Source: Chryseobacterium sp. YIM B08800
Lineage (GTDB): Bacteria; Bacteroidota; Bacteroidia; Flavobacteriales; Weeksellaceae
Direction of reading: 5' to 3'
DNA length: 52,016 bases
NCBI RefSeq assembly: GCF_026163565.1
Contig: NZ_JAPDKN010000048.1
Coordinates: forward strand, 1 to 52,016
Shown one piece after another: positions 34,728 to 43,245 of this stretch. The stretch's first letter is position 1. Each line of letters starts with the position of its first letter. A program made the position numbers and the translations under genes. Below the pieces are notes generated by a model. It was not told the DNA's origin and did not search any database. It saw nothing but the letters and a program-made list of their open reading frames with translations.

Positions 34728-36494
34728 TTACTTCAAGTACTTATTAATTTTTTTCAAATATTTTTGAATACTTTCCCTATCAGGAATGGTCGTAATTTCT
34801 TTCGTTAAAGCTTTTTCAAATTCAATTTTTGCTTTTGAATATTCTTTTTGTTTAAAATAATATTTCCCGGATTGATAGTAAACCAACCAAAAATCAGGAT
34901 TTAAAGACTGATAATGATCGATGAATTCTTCCGAAAAATTTTTCTTTTCATCATCAAATTGAGAATTGATTTTTTTAAATTCTTCATAATTTTTAAAATC
35001 CTGAGAATCAACAAAATAATCCTTTGTAATATTTAAATCTGACTTTGCAAATTCACCACTTTTCAATCTTTTATCCGAAAAAATTTCATTCAAATCATAA
35101 CAGACAAATTCGCCCAGCTGATAAGGATTTGAAGAAACCCAAACCAATCTTTTCTGTGGCGAAAAAATCACTGCGTGATGTGCCAAAAGCTGATTAATCG
35201 CTTTTTCATTTCCATAACCGATTTTTTCATCTTTTAACCCTGATTTATCTCTTAAAATGGAAGCCATTTTTTCAGGATTCAGTTTTTTATTTTCCTGCAA
35301 AAGTTCCTCTAATTTTTCGTAACGATATTCAGAATGGCTTTCTGCAATTTGTTTTTGGTTTCTTTTATCATTTTTATAAGCATCTGACTGAAAATGATTT
35401 GTACAAAAAACACGGCTTGTGTTTTCTACTTTATAAACTCCGAAATTATCCGGCGAAACTTCAATAATTACCGCATTTTTATCATTTGCGCTTCCCACCA
35501 GAATAGATTCCGAAACAAAAACTTTTCGCTTTTTGGCAATCGCAATTGCTTGGTCAATATTTTTTGCAAATTGCAGAATTTCCCTTGTCACAAACGAAAT
35601 CGGAGTTTTCGCCGACCACGGAATTTTCGATTTTCCCGCATTAATCGTTACCGTAATTCCTTCTTTATTCATCCCCGAAACTACGCCGATCATTCCCGGC
35701 CAACTTACAGATAGATATGGAATTCCGTTTTCTGGTTCTACAAACTCTATTAATTTATTTTTCGCAAAATCATCACCAACATAAAAATCAAAATTTCTTC
35801 CGATCAACAAATCTCCGTCTTCGGTATTTTCGTTCCAAACGGCGAGAGAAGTACAGCCAACCATCATCAAATCCTGCATTGCGTGGCCAATATCGTGTGC
35901 TCCGTGCAAATACAAACTTCGCAGATATTTTGGTGCAATAAAATCATATTTATCCGAAGAGTATCTCGACAAACCGTATAATTCGGCTTGATAATCTTCT
36001 CTTACATTCAGATACATTTTTCGGTTATACCATTTCAAAAAACCTCGTAAAAGTTTTTGCTTGAATTTCGACGGAACAAAACCTTCCACTTTCGAAAAGA
36101 AAATTTCTTCCTGTTTTTGCATTAAATTTTGTATTAAAGCTCCGTTGTTGTAGCCCAGCTGCAAAGGATTTCCTTTAATATACAATTCCCAAAGCTGCTG
36201 TTTATTTTTCGTTAAATAATTTTGATTAAAGCTAAAAGTAGAATCGTTGATTTTATTAACTTTCGGGATTTCTAAAGAATATTGACTTATATCGGGAATG
36301 TGTTTTATCGACTTTCTGATTCCGCAAGAAGTGAGGTTGAGAATGAAGAAAAGGCTTAAAAAGAGAAAAAACAAACGCTTGTCATTTCGACGAAAGGAGA
36401 AATCTATTCTCCATATTCTAGATTCTTCATTACGCCTTGCTCCATTCAGAATGACAGACCGCATATTAGCTTTACTATTATTTTTCACCTTCAT
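34728..36494 (-). CDS. C45-family autoproteolytic acyltransferase/hydrolase lipoprotein with TPR tail
   Basis: Ntn-hydrolase of the acyl-CoA:6-APA acyltransferase (peptidase C45) type. The self-processing Cys is in MVGCTSLAVWNE (Cys214 counted from 36494), followed by GDLLIGRNFDFYVGDD. A lipobox FILNLTSC (Cys57) indicates a lipid-anchored protein, and the C terminus has TPR-like helices (YYQSGKYYFKQKEYSKAKIEFEKAL). The start is unsettled: the open frame from ATG 36494 (overlapping the upstream gene by 17 bases) reads through a 75-bp palindromic repeat, while a TTG at 36374, just after the repeat, would begin MFFLFLSLFFILNLTSC. Flexirubin loci regularly contain this family. It could form or cut the pigment ester or acylate a carrier. 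Nothing here shows which. Confidence 0.8.
   Translation of the reverse strand: MKVKNNSKANMRSVILNGARRNEESRIWRIDFSFRRNDKRLFFLFLSLFFILNLTSCGIRKSIKHIPDISQYSLEIPKVNKINDSTFSFNQNYLTKNKQQLWELYIKGNPLQLGYNNGALIQNLMQKQEEIFFSKVEGFVPSKFKQKLLRGFLKWYNRKMYLNVREDYQAELYGLSRYSSDKYDFIAPKYLRSLYLHGAHDIGHAMQDLMMVGCTSLAVWNENTEDGDLLIGRNFDFYVGDDFAKNKLIEFVEPENGIPYLSVSWPGMIGVVSGMNKEGITVTINAGKSKIPWSAKTPISFVTREILQFAKNIDQAIAIAKKRKVFVSESILVGSANDKNAVIIEVSPDNFGVYKVENTSRVFCTNHFQSDAYKNDKRNQKQIAESHSEYRYEKLEELLQENKKLNPEKMASILRDKSGLKDEKIGYGNEKAINQLLAHHAVIFSPQKRLVWVSSNPYQLGEFVCYDLNEIFSDKRLKSGEFAKSDLNITKDYFVDSQDFKNYEEFKKINSQFDDEKKNFSEEFIDHYQSLNPDFWLVYYQSGKYYFKQKEYSKAKIEFEKALTKEITTIPDRESIQKYLKKINKYLK
36381..36455. repeat. REP/MITE-like palindromic element, copy 2, overlapping a gene start
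   Basis: Starts GTCATTTCGACGAAAGG and ends CATTCAGAATGAC, like the element at 26982-27055. It lies in frame within the N-terminal extension of the C45 gene and ends 7 bases before a TTG start candidate. Confidence 0.75.
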
Positions 36495-38016
36495 TTTTAT
36501 TAATCATTTGTGTTAACCTTTTATCAATCAATTCTTTTCCTAAAATTTCGGCGCAAGTATTGAAAGATCCGATCGTGCAACCCAAAATTCCGTGCATATT
36601 GACGGATTGCCCTGTCAGAAAAAGATTGTCAATTTTTGTTCTCGGAGAAACCATTGTTTTTAAAGGATTCTCCGAACTTTTCATATAACCGTACATATTT
36701 CCCTCAAAACTTCCGATGTAATCGCGGTAAGACAAAGGCGAAGAGGTATAAATATTTTTAATCGAATCTCTTAAATTCGGGATTTTCTTTTCCAGAGCAT
36801 CAATTATTTTTTCTGCTTTTTCTAGCTTAAATTTTTCATATTGTTTTCCCCTTCCGTGTTCTTCAGCAACTGTATTTACGGTAGTTTCCCAAGCTTTAAC
36901 CTCATCAAAATTCATATAAGAAATGGCGGTTAAGCTTTCTGCAAATTCAGGATGATGTTTTGAAGGTGTAGAAGAAAGCATATAAGTTTCGGGCCACGAT
37001 TTTTTATCGTAACGATAGGCATTCCAAACTAATTTTTCCGACGAATAATGGTAAATATTATAATTGAAATTGGAAATTGTCTGAGGTTTTAAAACCAAAT
37101 AAACGCTGAAACACGAAGAAACCGGCTCCCAACTCAGGATTCTGTTTAAAAAAGATTTCTTCAATCTTTCTTCACCGATTAATTTAGTTAAAGACCGAAT
37201 TTCAATATTTGAAATAAACTGTTTTGCGAAATATTCTTTTCCTGATTTTGTTTTTACCGAATTTAAAATATTGTTTTCATTAAAAACAAATTCTGAAACT
37301 TCTGAATGTTTGTGAACATCAGCTCCATGTTCTCTTAATTTTCTGATTAAAAGTTTTGAAATCTGACTTCCGCCTTTCACGCATTTGTAAGCACTTTGAA
37401 TGTAAGAATTTACCGTTAAGGCATGAACGTAAAACGGAATATTTTCAGAATCGCCTGCGTATAAAAAATTGGAACCCAATAAAACAGATTGCAATTTTGT
37501 ATTCTGAGTAATTGATTCGATGAATCTTTTGGTATTTAAATGGAGAATTTCTTCGTTGTAATTATCTTTTCCAATCACATTATATCTTGGAAATTGATTG
37601 CAAACCCGCTGAATTTCTTCGCAATAATTCTCCAAATTTTCTTTTTCTTCTGGAAAATATTTCGATAATTGTTCAACAAAATTTTCATAACCCTGAGCGT
37701 GCGGATATTCAATTTCATCATCTCCGAAAGTGATTTTATCGTAACCATTTTCATCCATTTTCTGGAGCTCTAAATCATCCATAATTTCCAGATATGAGAA
37801 AAATTGATGTAGGTTTTGCCCTTTTGAAAGTCCGCCCAAATAGTGAACTCCGGTATCGAAAATTAATTTATCACGGGAAAATGTCTGTAAGTTTCCGCCA
37901 TATTGATTATTTTTCTCCAAAACACAGACCTTCAAGCCTTCTTTCGCCAAAATAAGAGCCGAAACAAGACCTCCTATTCCGCTGCCGATAATCAATATGT
38001 CGTATGTTTTTTTCAA
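36478..38016 (-). CDS. FAD-dependent phytoene desaturase-like oxidoreductase
   Basis: 512 aa. N-terminal dinucleotide fold DILIIGSGIGGLVSALILA (GxGxxG at 11-16) followed by VLEKNNQYGGNLQTF, typical of carotenoid desaturases/isomerases (CrtI, CrtISO). C-terminal LFLTGQSVNMHGILGCTIGSFNTCAEIL is the second FAD motif. Flexirubin loci include this enzyme; it might desaturate or isomerise the polyene. It overlaps the C45 gene, so the two are coupled. It is not a carotenoid gene by context, since no phytoene synthase is near. Confidence 0.83.
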   Translation of the reverse strand: MKKTYDILIIGSGIGGLVSALILAKEGLKVCVLEKNNQYGGNLQTFSRDKLIFDTGVHYLGGLSKGQNLHQFFSYLEIMDDLELQKMDENGYDKITFGDDEIEYPHAQGYENFVEQLSKYFPEEKENLENYCEEIQRVCNQFPRYNVIGKDNYNEEILHLNTKRFIESITQNTKLQSVLLGSNFLYAGDSENIPFYVHALTVNSYIQSAYKCVKGGSQISKLLIRKLREHGADVHKHSEVSEFVFNENNILNSVKTKSGKEYFAKQFISNIEIRSLTKLIGEERLKKSFLNRILSWEPVSSCFSVYLVLKPQTISNFNYNIYHYSSEKLVWNAYRYDKKSWPETYMLSSTPSKHHPEFAESLTAISYMNFDEVKAWETTVNTVAEEHGRGKQYEKFKLEKAEKIIDALEKKIPNLRDSIKNIYTSSPLSYRDYIGSFEGNMYGYMKSSENPLKTMVSPRTKIDNLFLTGQSVNMHGILGCTIGSFNTCAEILGKELIDKRLTQMINKNEGEK

Positions 38017-38033
38017 GGAAATTAATTTTCATC

Positions 38034-38066
38034 AGCCTTGTCAAGGTTTAAAACCTTGACAAGGCT
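38034..38066. repeat. Palindromic hairpin, same family as 14501-14537
   Basis: AGCCTTGTCAAGGTT (38034-38048), loop TAA, AACCTTGACAAGGCT (38052-38066). The core TTGTCAAGGTTTAAAACCTTGACAA nearly matches the core at 14501-14537. Lies between two genes of the minus-strand block. Confidence 0.75.
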
Positions 38067-38086
38067 TTTCTATTGCTGTATTGTTT

Positions 38087-38172
38087 GCAGCCCGACTTGA
38101 GTGGAAATCCTTTTTTTGCTTTGGTAAAGCTTTGGCAAAAAAAGATTGGGAGCGGAAGGCGGAAATAGCTGC
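38087..38172. repeat. Second palindromic intergenic element (86 bp)
   Basis: Ends GCAGC and GCTGC are reverse complements, and inner arms TTTTTTTGC and GCAAAAAAA flank a short loop (TTTGGTAAAGCTTTG). It is more GC-rich than the flanking spacer and looks like a dispersed repeat. With the hairpin at 38034 and an AT-rich tail to 38274 it fills the 258-base gap. Confidence 0.55.
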
Positions 38173-38274
38173 CATAAAAATATTAAAATTTAGTTAATAA
38201 AGGATTTAACTTTAAATCTAAAAACCTTAAATCTTACTTTATCAATCTAAAAACTAATAACCAAAAACTATCAA

Positions 38275-39159
38275 CTAATTATCATCGTCCCAAAAATCGA
38301 AATAGTTGAACCATTGAAGCGGATATTTCTGAATCATCGATTCAAGATTTTTGGTATATGAGTGTAAAAGTCCTTGTGAATCGCGTTTTTTGATGTTTTC
38401 AGCGACTCTTGCATACAAATGATAATGAAGATTTTTTTCTTTCATTACATATACATAAACCACAGGAACGCCCAATCTTGAAGCAATAAGAAACGGACCA
38501 GCCGGAAATTTAGCGCTTTTCCCAAGCAAATCTGCTTCAAGGAATTTTGAACCTTCAAAATAACGGTCGCCGGTAAAACATATCAATTCGTTTTTAGACA
38601 ACGCTTCGTTGATGTCAAAAATATGCGACATATCGTCTTTCACGTAAATGAATTTGATGTTGCTTTGTTTTACAGAAACGCTTTCGAGGTATTCTTTAAT
38701 GACTGTAACTTCCTGATCTGTTGTCACTAAATTAATTTGACAGTCGAAATCAATTTCAGCAAAAAAATGTTCTGCAATTTCGAAGTTTCCGATATGAGCA
38801 CTGATGAGAACGCCACCTTTTTTTTCAGCTAAAAGATTTCTGAGATTTTCTATTCCGTCGAATTCGTAGGTGTATTTATTTCTTAAACCAGCTGAAATAG
38901 CAGTCTTATCAATCAAAATCGTTCCGAAAGTAAAATAACTTTTAAACAAGGAGATTTTTGTTTTCCAAAAACCGTAATTGAGTCTTTTCTGGAAGTAATA
39001 TCTGTAGTATTTATTGCTGTTTTTTTCGAACAAAAAGTAGTAAAAGGCAACAAAATAAAGAACAAAATAAGAGCTTCGTATCCCGATATTTCTAATACAC
39101 CAAACGAAGATTCTGTAACCTAAGATGGTACCTTTAGATTTGCCTTTCCACTTGTTCAT
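38275..39159 (-). CDS. LpxL/HtrB-type lipid acyltransferase
   Basis: 294 aa lysophospholipid/lipid A acyltransferase (LABLAT) fold. One N-terminal hydrophobic segment (about 25-45), then SAHIGNFEIAEHFF with the HX4E catalytic box (His-Ile-Gly-Asn-Phe-Glu), CFTGDRYFEGS and FPAGPFLIASRLGVPVVYVY. Lipid A paralogues usually sit elsewhere; in flexirubin and aryl polyene loci a LABLAT gene is standard, and may transfer the ACP-bound polyene to an acceptor. The ACP gene lies upstream. Confidence 0.87.
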   Translation of the reverse strand: MNKWKGKSKGTILGYRIFVWCIRNIGIRSSYFVLYFVAFYYFLFEKNSNKYYRYYFQKRLNYGFWKTKISLFKSYFTFGTILIDKTAISAGLRNKYTYEFDGIENLRNLLAEKKGGVLISAHIGNFEIAEHFFAEIDFDCQINLVTTDQEVTVIKEYLESVSVKQSNIKFIYVKDDMSHIFDINEALSKNELICFTGDRYFEGSKFLEADLLGKSAKFPAGPFLIASRLGVPVVYVYVMKEKNLHYHLYARVAENIKKRDSQGLLHSYTKNLESMIQKYPLQWFNYFDFWDDDN

Positions 39160-39305
39160 AAATTTTTATTTTTAACGTAAAGTCCGCAAAGATTTTTTAA
39201 TAATTGAAAATATTTTTAAGTGCGCAAAGGCGTTTCACTCAGCAAAGGTTTTTGAGTTTAAACTTTCGTTAAATTGATTAGAAAATATAAATTTTTAATC
39301 GATAG

Positions 39306-39560
39306 TTATGCGTTTTTTTGAGCGATCTTGTTTTCTATTGTCGAATAGAAATCATCAAATGTGATAATATCTTTAAAGTCTGTTTCGCCTAATTTTATTC
39401 CAAAATTAGACTCAATTACCACCACCAAGTCTATATAATCTAAACTGTCTAAGCCCAAAGTTTTCTTGAAATGGGCGTCATTACTGATTTCGTCACCATC
39501 TACCTCAAACTCATTGATTAAAAAATCATTAGCAATGGCAACAATTTTTTCTCTTTCCAT
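39306..39560 (-). CDS. Acyl carrier protein, copy 2
   Basis: 84 aa, acidic. Phosphopantetheine site TLGLDSLDYIDLVV with Ser39. Starts 6 bases after the KS stop, so both are expressed together. Likely the carrier used by the KS of this block and perhaps by the LABLAT downstream. The 146-base gap to the LABLAT gene contains degenerate TTTAACG/AAGTGCGCAAAGG repeats but no gene. Confidence 0.92.
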   Translation of the reverse strand: MEREKIVAIANDFLINEFEVDGDEISNDAHFKKTLGLDSLDYIDLVVVIESNFGIKLGETDFKDIITFDDFYSTIENKIAQKNA

Positions 39561-39566
39561 GTTTTT

Positions 39567-40787
39567 TTATTCAAATTTTTTAACGATTAATGCGGAGTTG
39601 GTTCCCCCAAATCCGAAAGAATTCGACAAAAATACGTCAATTTTTTGATTTTTAGTTTCGGAGATTAAATTTATCTTTTGAGCGTCTTCATCCGGATTTT
39701 CTAAATTGATATTCGGAGCGATAAAATCGTTCTGCATCATCAAAATGGAATAGATCACTTCACTTGCACCTGCCATCCAACATTCGTGACCCGTCATTGA
39801 TTTTGTAGAGCTTACAGGAACTTCGCTTCCGAAAATTTCGTGAATTGCTTTGGCTTCATTCGCATCACCAATTGGCGTAGAAGTTGCATGAGCATTAATA
39901 TAATCGATATCTTTCACGTCTAAACCTGACTGTTTTAAAGCACGGTTCATTGCTAAAGCCGGACCATCTACATTTGGTGTAGAAATGTGTCCGCCGTTTG
40001 AAGAAAAACCGTAACCGACGATTTCCCCTAAAATAGTTGCTCCTCTTTTCTGTGCAGATTCAAGGCTTTCGACAATTAAAGTTGCCGCGCCACCGCTCGG
40101 AATCAAGCCGTCTCTTTCGGAATCGAAAGGTCTTGATGCTTTTGTTGGCTCGCTTTCTCTTACCGAAAAAACACCCAAACCATCAAAACTCGCCATAGAA
40201 TATTTGTTGGTTTCCTGTGCTCCACCGCAAACAATCATTTCCTGAAAACCATTTTTAATCATCATATAAGCCAATCCCAAAGAATGAGATCCGCTTGCGC
40301 AAGCTGCACTGATTGTGAGATTGATTCCTCTTAATTTAAAAATCGTAGAAAGATTCATCGTTACCGTGGAGTTCATTGATTTGAAAATCGCTCCAGAGCC
40401 CATCAAAGTGGTATCTTTTTTTTCTCTTGCAATATCAATAGATTCTACAACCGCTTTTGAAACGCTGTCGTTTCCGTATAAAATTCCGACTTCGTTTTGG
40501 TCTAAAAAATCCTGATCGATATTTGCCTGCTTCAAAGCATCCAATGTTGCAATATAAGCGTATTCGCTTTCTTCGCCCATACTTACACGTTGACGTCTGC
40601 TGAGAAGATTCTTTAAATCAGGTTTTGGAACAACTCCCGTAAGACCTGATCTGAAGCCAAATTCTTTTCTTTCATCGACTAAAACAATTCCCGATTTTCC
40701 TTGATACAGGGATTCTTTCACTTCTTCCAAAGAAGTTCCGATGCAAGAATAAATTCCCATTCCGGTAATGACTACCCTATTTTCCAT
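39567..40787 (-). CDS. Beta-ketoacyl-ACP synthase (FabF-like)
   Basis: 406 aa, standard KAS II length. Cys163 in ISAACASGSHS, His in NAHATSTPIGD, His in TKSMTGHECWMAGAS: a complete triad. The third catalytic KS of the locus (with 21934 and 24694), plus DarB. Likely the first or an intermediate condensation of the aryl polyene. Confidence 0.9.
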   Translation of the reverse strand: MENRVVITGMGIYSCIGTSLEEVKESLYQGKSGIVLVDERKEFGFRSGLTGVVPKPDLKNLLSRRQRVSMGEESEYAYIATLDALKQANIDQDFLDQNEVGILYGNDSVSKAVVESIDIAREKKDTTLMGSGAIFKSMNSTVTMNLSTIFKLRGINLTISAACASGSHSLGLAYMMIKNGFQEMIVCGGAQETNKYSMASFDGLGVFSVRESEPTKASRPFDSERDGLIPSGGAATLIVESLESAQKRGATILGEIVGYGFSSNGGHISTPNVDGPALAMNRALKQSGLDVKDIDYINAHATSTPIGDANEAKAIHEIFGSEVPVSSTKSMTGHECWMAGASEVIYSILMMQNDFIAPNINLENPDEDAQKINLISETKNQKIDVFLSNSFGFGGTNSALIVKKFE

Positions 40788-40859
40788 CTAAATTTTAGGT
40801 TATAGGCTTCAGGTTTTAGGTTGCAGCTAATTACTGTCACCTATTATCTGTTACCTAAT

Positions 40860-41591
40860 TTATGAGTAAATTCCTCCGTTAATATTAATAATTTCGCCTG
40901 TGATGTATGAAGATTTTTTTGATGCTAAAAATGCAACCAGATCTGCTACTTCTTCTGCTTCACCAAATCGATTGGCTGGGATCATCGCTTTCAATTCATC
41001 TTCGTTAAAATCCTGCGTCATATCTGTTTTGATAAAACCCGGAGCAACTGCATTTACAGTAATATTTCTTTTTGCTACCTCTTGAGCTAGAGCTTTTGTC
41101 GCACCAACCAAAGCACCTTTCGCAGCAGAATAATTGGTTTGTCCGGCCGTTCCTTTTACTCCAGAAACTGAAACCATATTGATAATTCTACCGTATTTGT
41201 TTCTCAATAATTTCTGAATAAAGAAATTCGTCACATTATAGAAACCATTTAAACTCGTATTAATCACAGAATTCCAATCTTCACTTGGCATCCACATAAA
41301 TAATCCGTCTCTTGTAATTCCGGCGTTATTTACGATAATTTCAACTACAGATTTTGGATTATTTTCCTGCCATTCATTTAAAACTTTTTGAGTTTCTTCA
41401 GCATTTCCTACATCAAATTTAAGAATTTCTCCTGTAGAACCCAATTCTTCCACTTTAGCTAAAGTTTCTTTTGCTGCAGCTTCGTTTGAAGTATAATTAA
41501 TTAAAATATGATAATTCTTTTCTTCCGCCAGTTTTATGCAGATAGCTCTTCCAATTCCTCGGGAACCACCTGTTACAATTGCACATTTCAT
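40860..41591 (-). CDS. fabG: 3-oxoacyl-ACP reductase, SDR family
   Basis: 243 aa. NAD(P) loop TGGSRGIGR (7-15), VNNAG (88-91 region), catalytic Ser141, Tyr154 and Lys158 (YSAAK), VAPGFIKTDM. The ketoreductase of the polyene cycle (ApeQ in aryl polyene loci). It is the second gene of the minus-strand operon after the ammonia-lyase (47-base gap). A 72-base spacer with repeated TTAGGTT/TACCTA-type words follows before the KS gene. Confidence 0.9.
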   Translation of the reverse strand: MKCAIVTGGSRGIGRAICIKLAEEKNYHILINYTSNEAAAKETLAKVEELGSTGEILKFDVGNAEETQKVLNEWQENNPKSVVEIIVNNAGITRDGLFMWMPSEDWNSVINTSLNGFYNVTNFFIQKLLRNKYGRIINMVSVSGVKGTAGQTNYSAAKGALVGATKALAQEVAKRNITVNAVAPGFIKTDMTQDFNEDELKAMIPANRFGEAEEVADLVAFLASKKSSYITGEIININGGIYS

Positions 41592-41638
41592 ATGTGTTTC
41601 AGTTTATTTATATATTGACAACTAAAAGTAGCCAATAA

Positions 41639-43159
41639 TTACATTGTCTTTAAATATTTTTTCACTTCCTCCAAATAAGGATACATCACCATATCATTTG
41701 AAAATGCAGGAATAATTTTTCTAATCTCATCGTACAATTCTTTTGTTTTTGATGAAATTTGATCTTGGTAACCCAGATATTCTATAGCCTGAACAACAGT
41801 AATCGCTTCAATAGCCAAAACTTCAAAAGCATTTTCAATTACCTTTCTGCAAATCACAGCAGCATTTGTGCCCATGCTTACAATATCCTGATTATCATTA
41901 TTGTTCGGAATACTGTGAACATACATAGGATTCGACAACATCTGGCTTTCTGCCGTTGTAGAGGTCGCTGTAAACTGAACACCCTGCATCCCGAAATTAA
42001 ATCCTAATTTACCTAAATTAACAAATGGAGGTAAAATTTCATTAATTTTTGAATTTAAAAGATAATTCAATTGTCTTTCAGCCAACATGGTCAACTTCGT
42101 TACAACGATCTTCAACTTATCCATTTCCAAAGAAATATAATCTCCGTGGAAGTTTCCACCGTGGTAAACGTGCTGGTCTTTCACATTGATAATCGGGTTA
42201 TCGTTTGCAGAATTGATTTCGTTTTCAAGAACTTTTTCAGTAAATTTCAAAGTATCTAAAACGGGGCCCAAAATCTGCGGAACACATCTCAAAGAATAAT
42301 ATTCCTGAACTTTTTCTTTGAAAACCTTTTCCTGTTCTTCAAAGTGGGTATATAAATGGTCCGCTCTTTTTCTGATTAATTTACTGTCAGCTAAATGATG
42401 ACGCATTTTTTCTGCGATTTTCTGCTGACCTGCGTGAAGTTTTGTTCCGTTCAGGACTTCTGAAAAATGATCATCATACGCCTGAACAATTTCGTTGATA
42501 GCACAAGATAACTTTAAGGAAATTTCAGTTAATTGATTGGCTTTGTATGCGTTTACAATTCCAATTCCTGACATTACCGAAGTACCGTTCATTAGAGCTA
42601 AACCTTCACGAATTTCAACCTGAATTGGTTCTAAACCTTCAATTTCAAAAACTTCTTTTGTAGATTTTCTTTCACCTTTATAAAAAACTTCGCCTTCACC
42701 AATTAAAACTAAAGCCAAGTGCGCCAATTGCACCAAATCACCACTTGCTCCAACTCCGCCGTGTTCAAAAATAAGCGGCGTAATATCTCTGTTAATTAAT
42801 TCTTTAAGTAAATTTACTACAGATTCATGAACTCCGGAATTCCCTAATGATAAAGTATTCAATCTTGCCAACATACAAGCTTTCACTTCATCAGCAGGAA
42901 GTGGATTTCCAATACCCGAAGAATGGCTTCTGATCAGATTATATTGAAGTTGGTGTGTATCTTCATCACTGATCTTAAATTGCGCCATTGGCCCAAAACC
43001 CGTATTTACTCCATAAATTACTTTATTTTTTGAAAATTCTTTCAGAAAAGAAAAGCTCTCATTCACCCTCTGGAGAAGTGATTGATCTAATTCAATGCTT
43101 TCATTTTCAATAATAATTCTCTGAAAATCTCTCAGTTCTAAAAAGTTATTTATTTTCAT
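41639..43159 (-). CDS. HAL/PAL/TAL-family aromatic amino acid ammonia-lyase, probable tyrosine ammonia-lyase
   Basis: 506 aa. The MIO cofactor forms from Ala138-Ser139-Gly140 in GGVGASGDLVQLAHLALVLIG; catalytic Tyr49 is in YGVNTGFGPMA. Strongly resembles the flexirubin-locus tyrosine ammonia-lyase of Flavobacterium johnsoniae as I recall it (for example LRCVPQILGPVL, GGNFHGDYISLEMDKLK, QNDNQDIVSMGTN-like blocks). The selectivity position reads Ser78-His79, the pair also seen in histidase, so substrate cannot be read from this pair alone; flexirubin context favours tyrosine to 4-coumarate. First gene of the minus operon. The ATG at 43159 is chosen over the TTG at 43162. Confidence 0.88.
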   Translation of the reverse strand: MKINNFLELRDFQRIIIENESIELDQSLLQRVNESFSFLKEFSKNKVIYGVNTGFGPMAQFKISDEDTHQLQYNLIRSHSSGIGNPLPADEVKACMLARLNTLSLGNSGVHESVVNLLKELINRDITPLIFEHGGVGASGDLVQLAHLALVLIGEGEVFYKGERKSTKEVFEIEGLEPIQVEIREGLALMNGTSVMSGIGIVNAYKANQLTEISLKLSCAINEIVQAYDDHFSEVLNGTKLHAGQQKIAEKMRHHLADSKLIRKRADHLYTHFEEQEKVFKEKVQEYYSLRCVPQILGPVLDTLKFTEKVLENEINSANDNPIINVKDQHVYHGGNFHGDYISLEMDKLKIVVTKLTMLAERQLNYLLNSKINEILPPFVNLGKLGFNFGMQGVQFTATSTTAESQMLSNPMYVHSIPNNNDNQDIVSMGTNAAVICRKVIENAFEVLAIEAITVVQAIEYLGYQDQISSKTKELYDEIRKIIPAFSNDMVMYPYLEEVKKYLKTM

Positions 43160-43209
43160 CAATTAAAAGTAATAATATATAATTTTTGTAAAATGTAATT
43201 AATTGTCAC

Positions 43210-43217
43210 TAATTTTG
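43210..43217 (+). promoter_or_regulatory. Candidate -7 element for the flavin-dependent halogenase-like gene
   Basis: TAATTTTG (TAnnTTTG) with a TTTG at 43185-43188, spacing 21, slightly long. A TTG/ATG-free leader of 28 bases follows to the ATG at 43246. Confidence 0.45.
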
Positions 43218-43219
43218 CG

Positions 43220-43227
43220 CAAAGATA
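43220..43227 (-). promoter_or_regulatory. Candidate -7 element for the ammonia-lyase operon
   Basis: CAAAGATA on the plus strand reads TATCTTTG on the minus strand (TAnnTTTG). It is 3 bases from the opposite-facing box at 43210, so the two divergent promoters would overlap or share control. The -33 box is at non-ideal spacing. Confidence 0.35.
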
Positions 43228-43245
43228 AAAAGTTTTATTAAACAA

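Noticed and set aside
36478..38016. Carotenoid biosynthesis gene (crtI)
   Set aside because: The fold matches but no phytoene synthase or other carotenoid gene is nearby and all neighbours are flexirubin genes.
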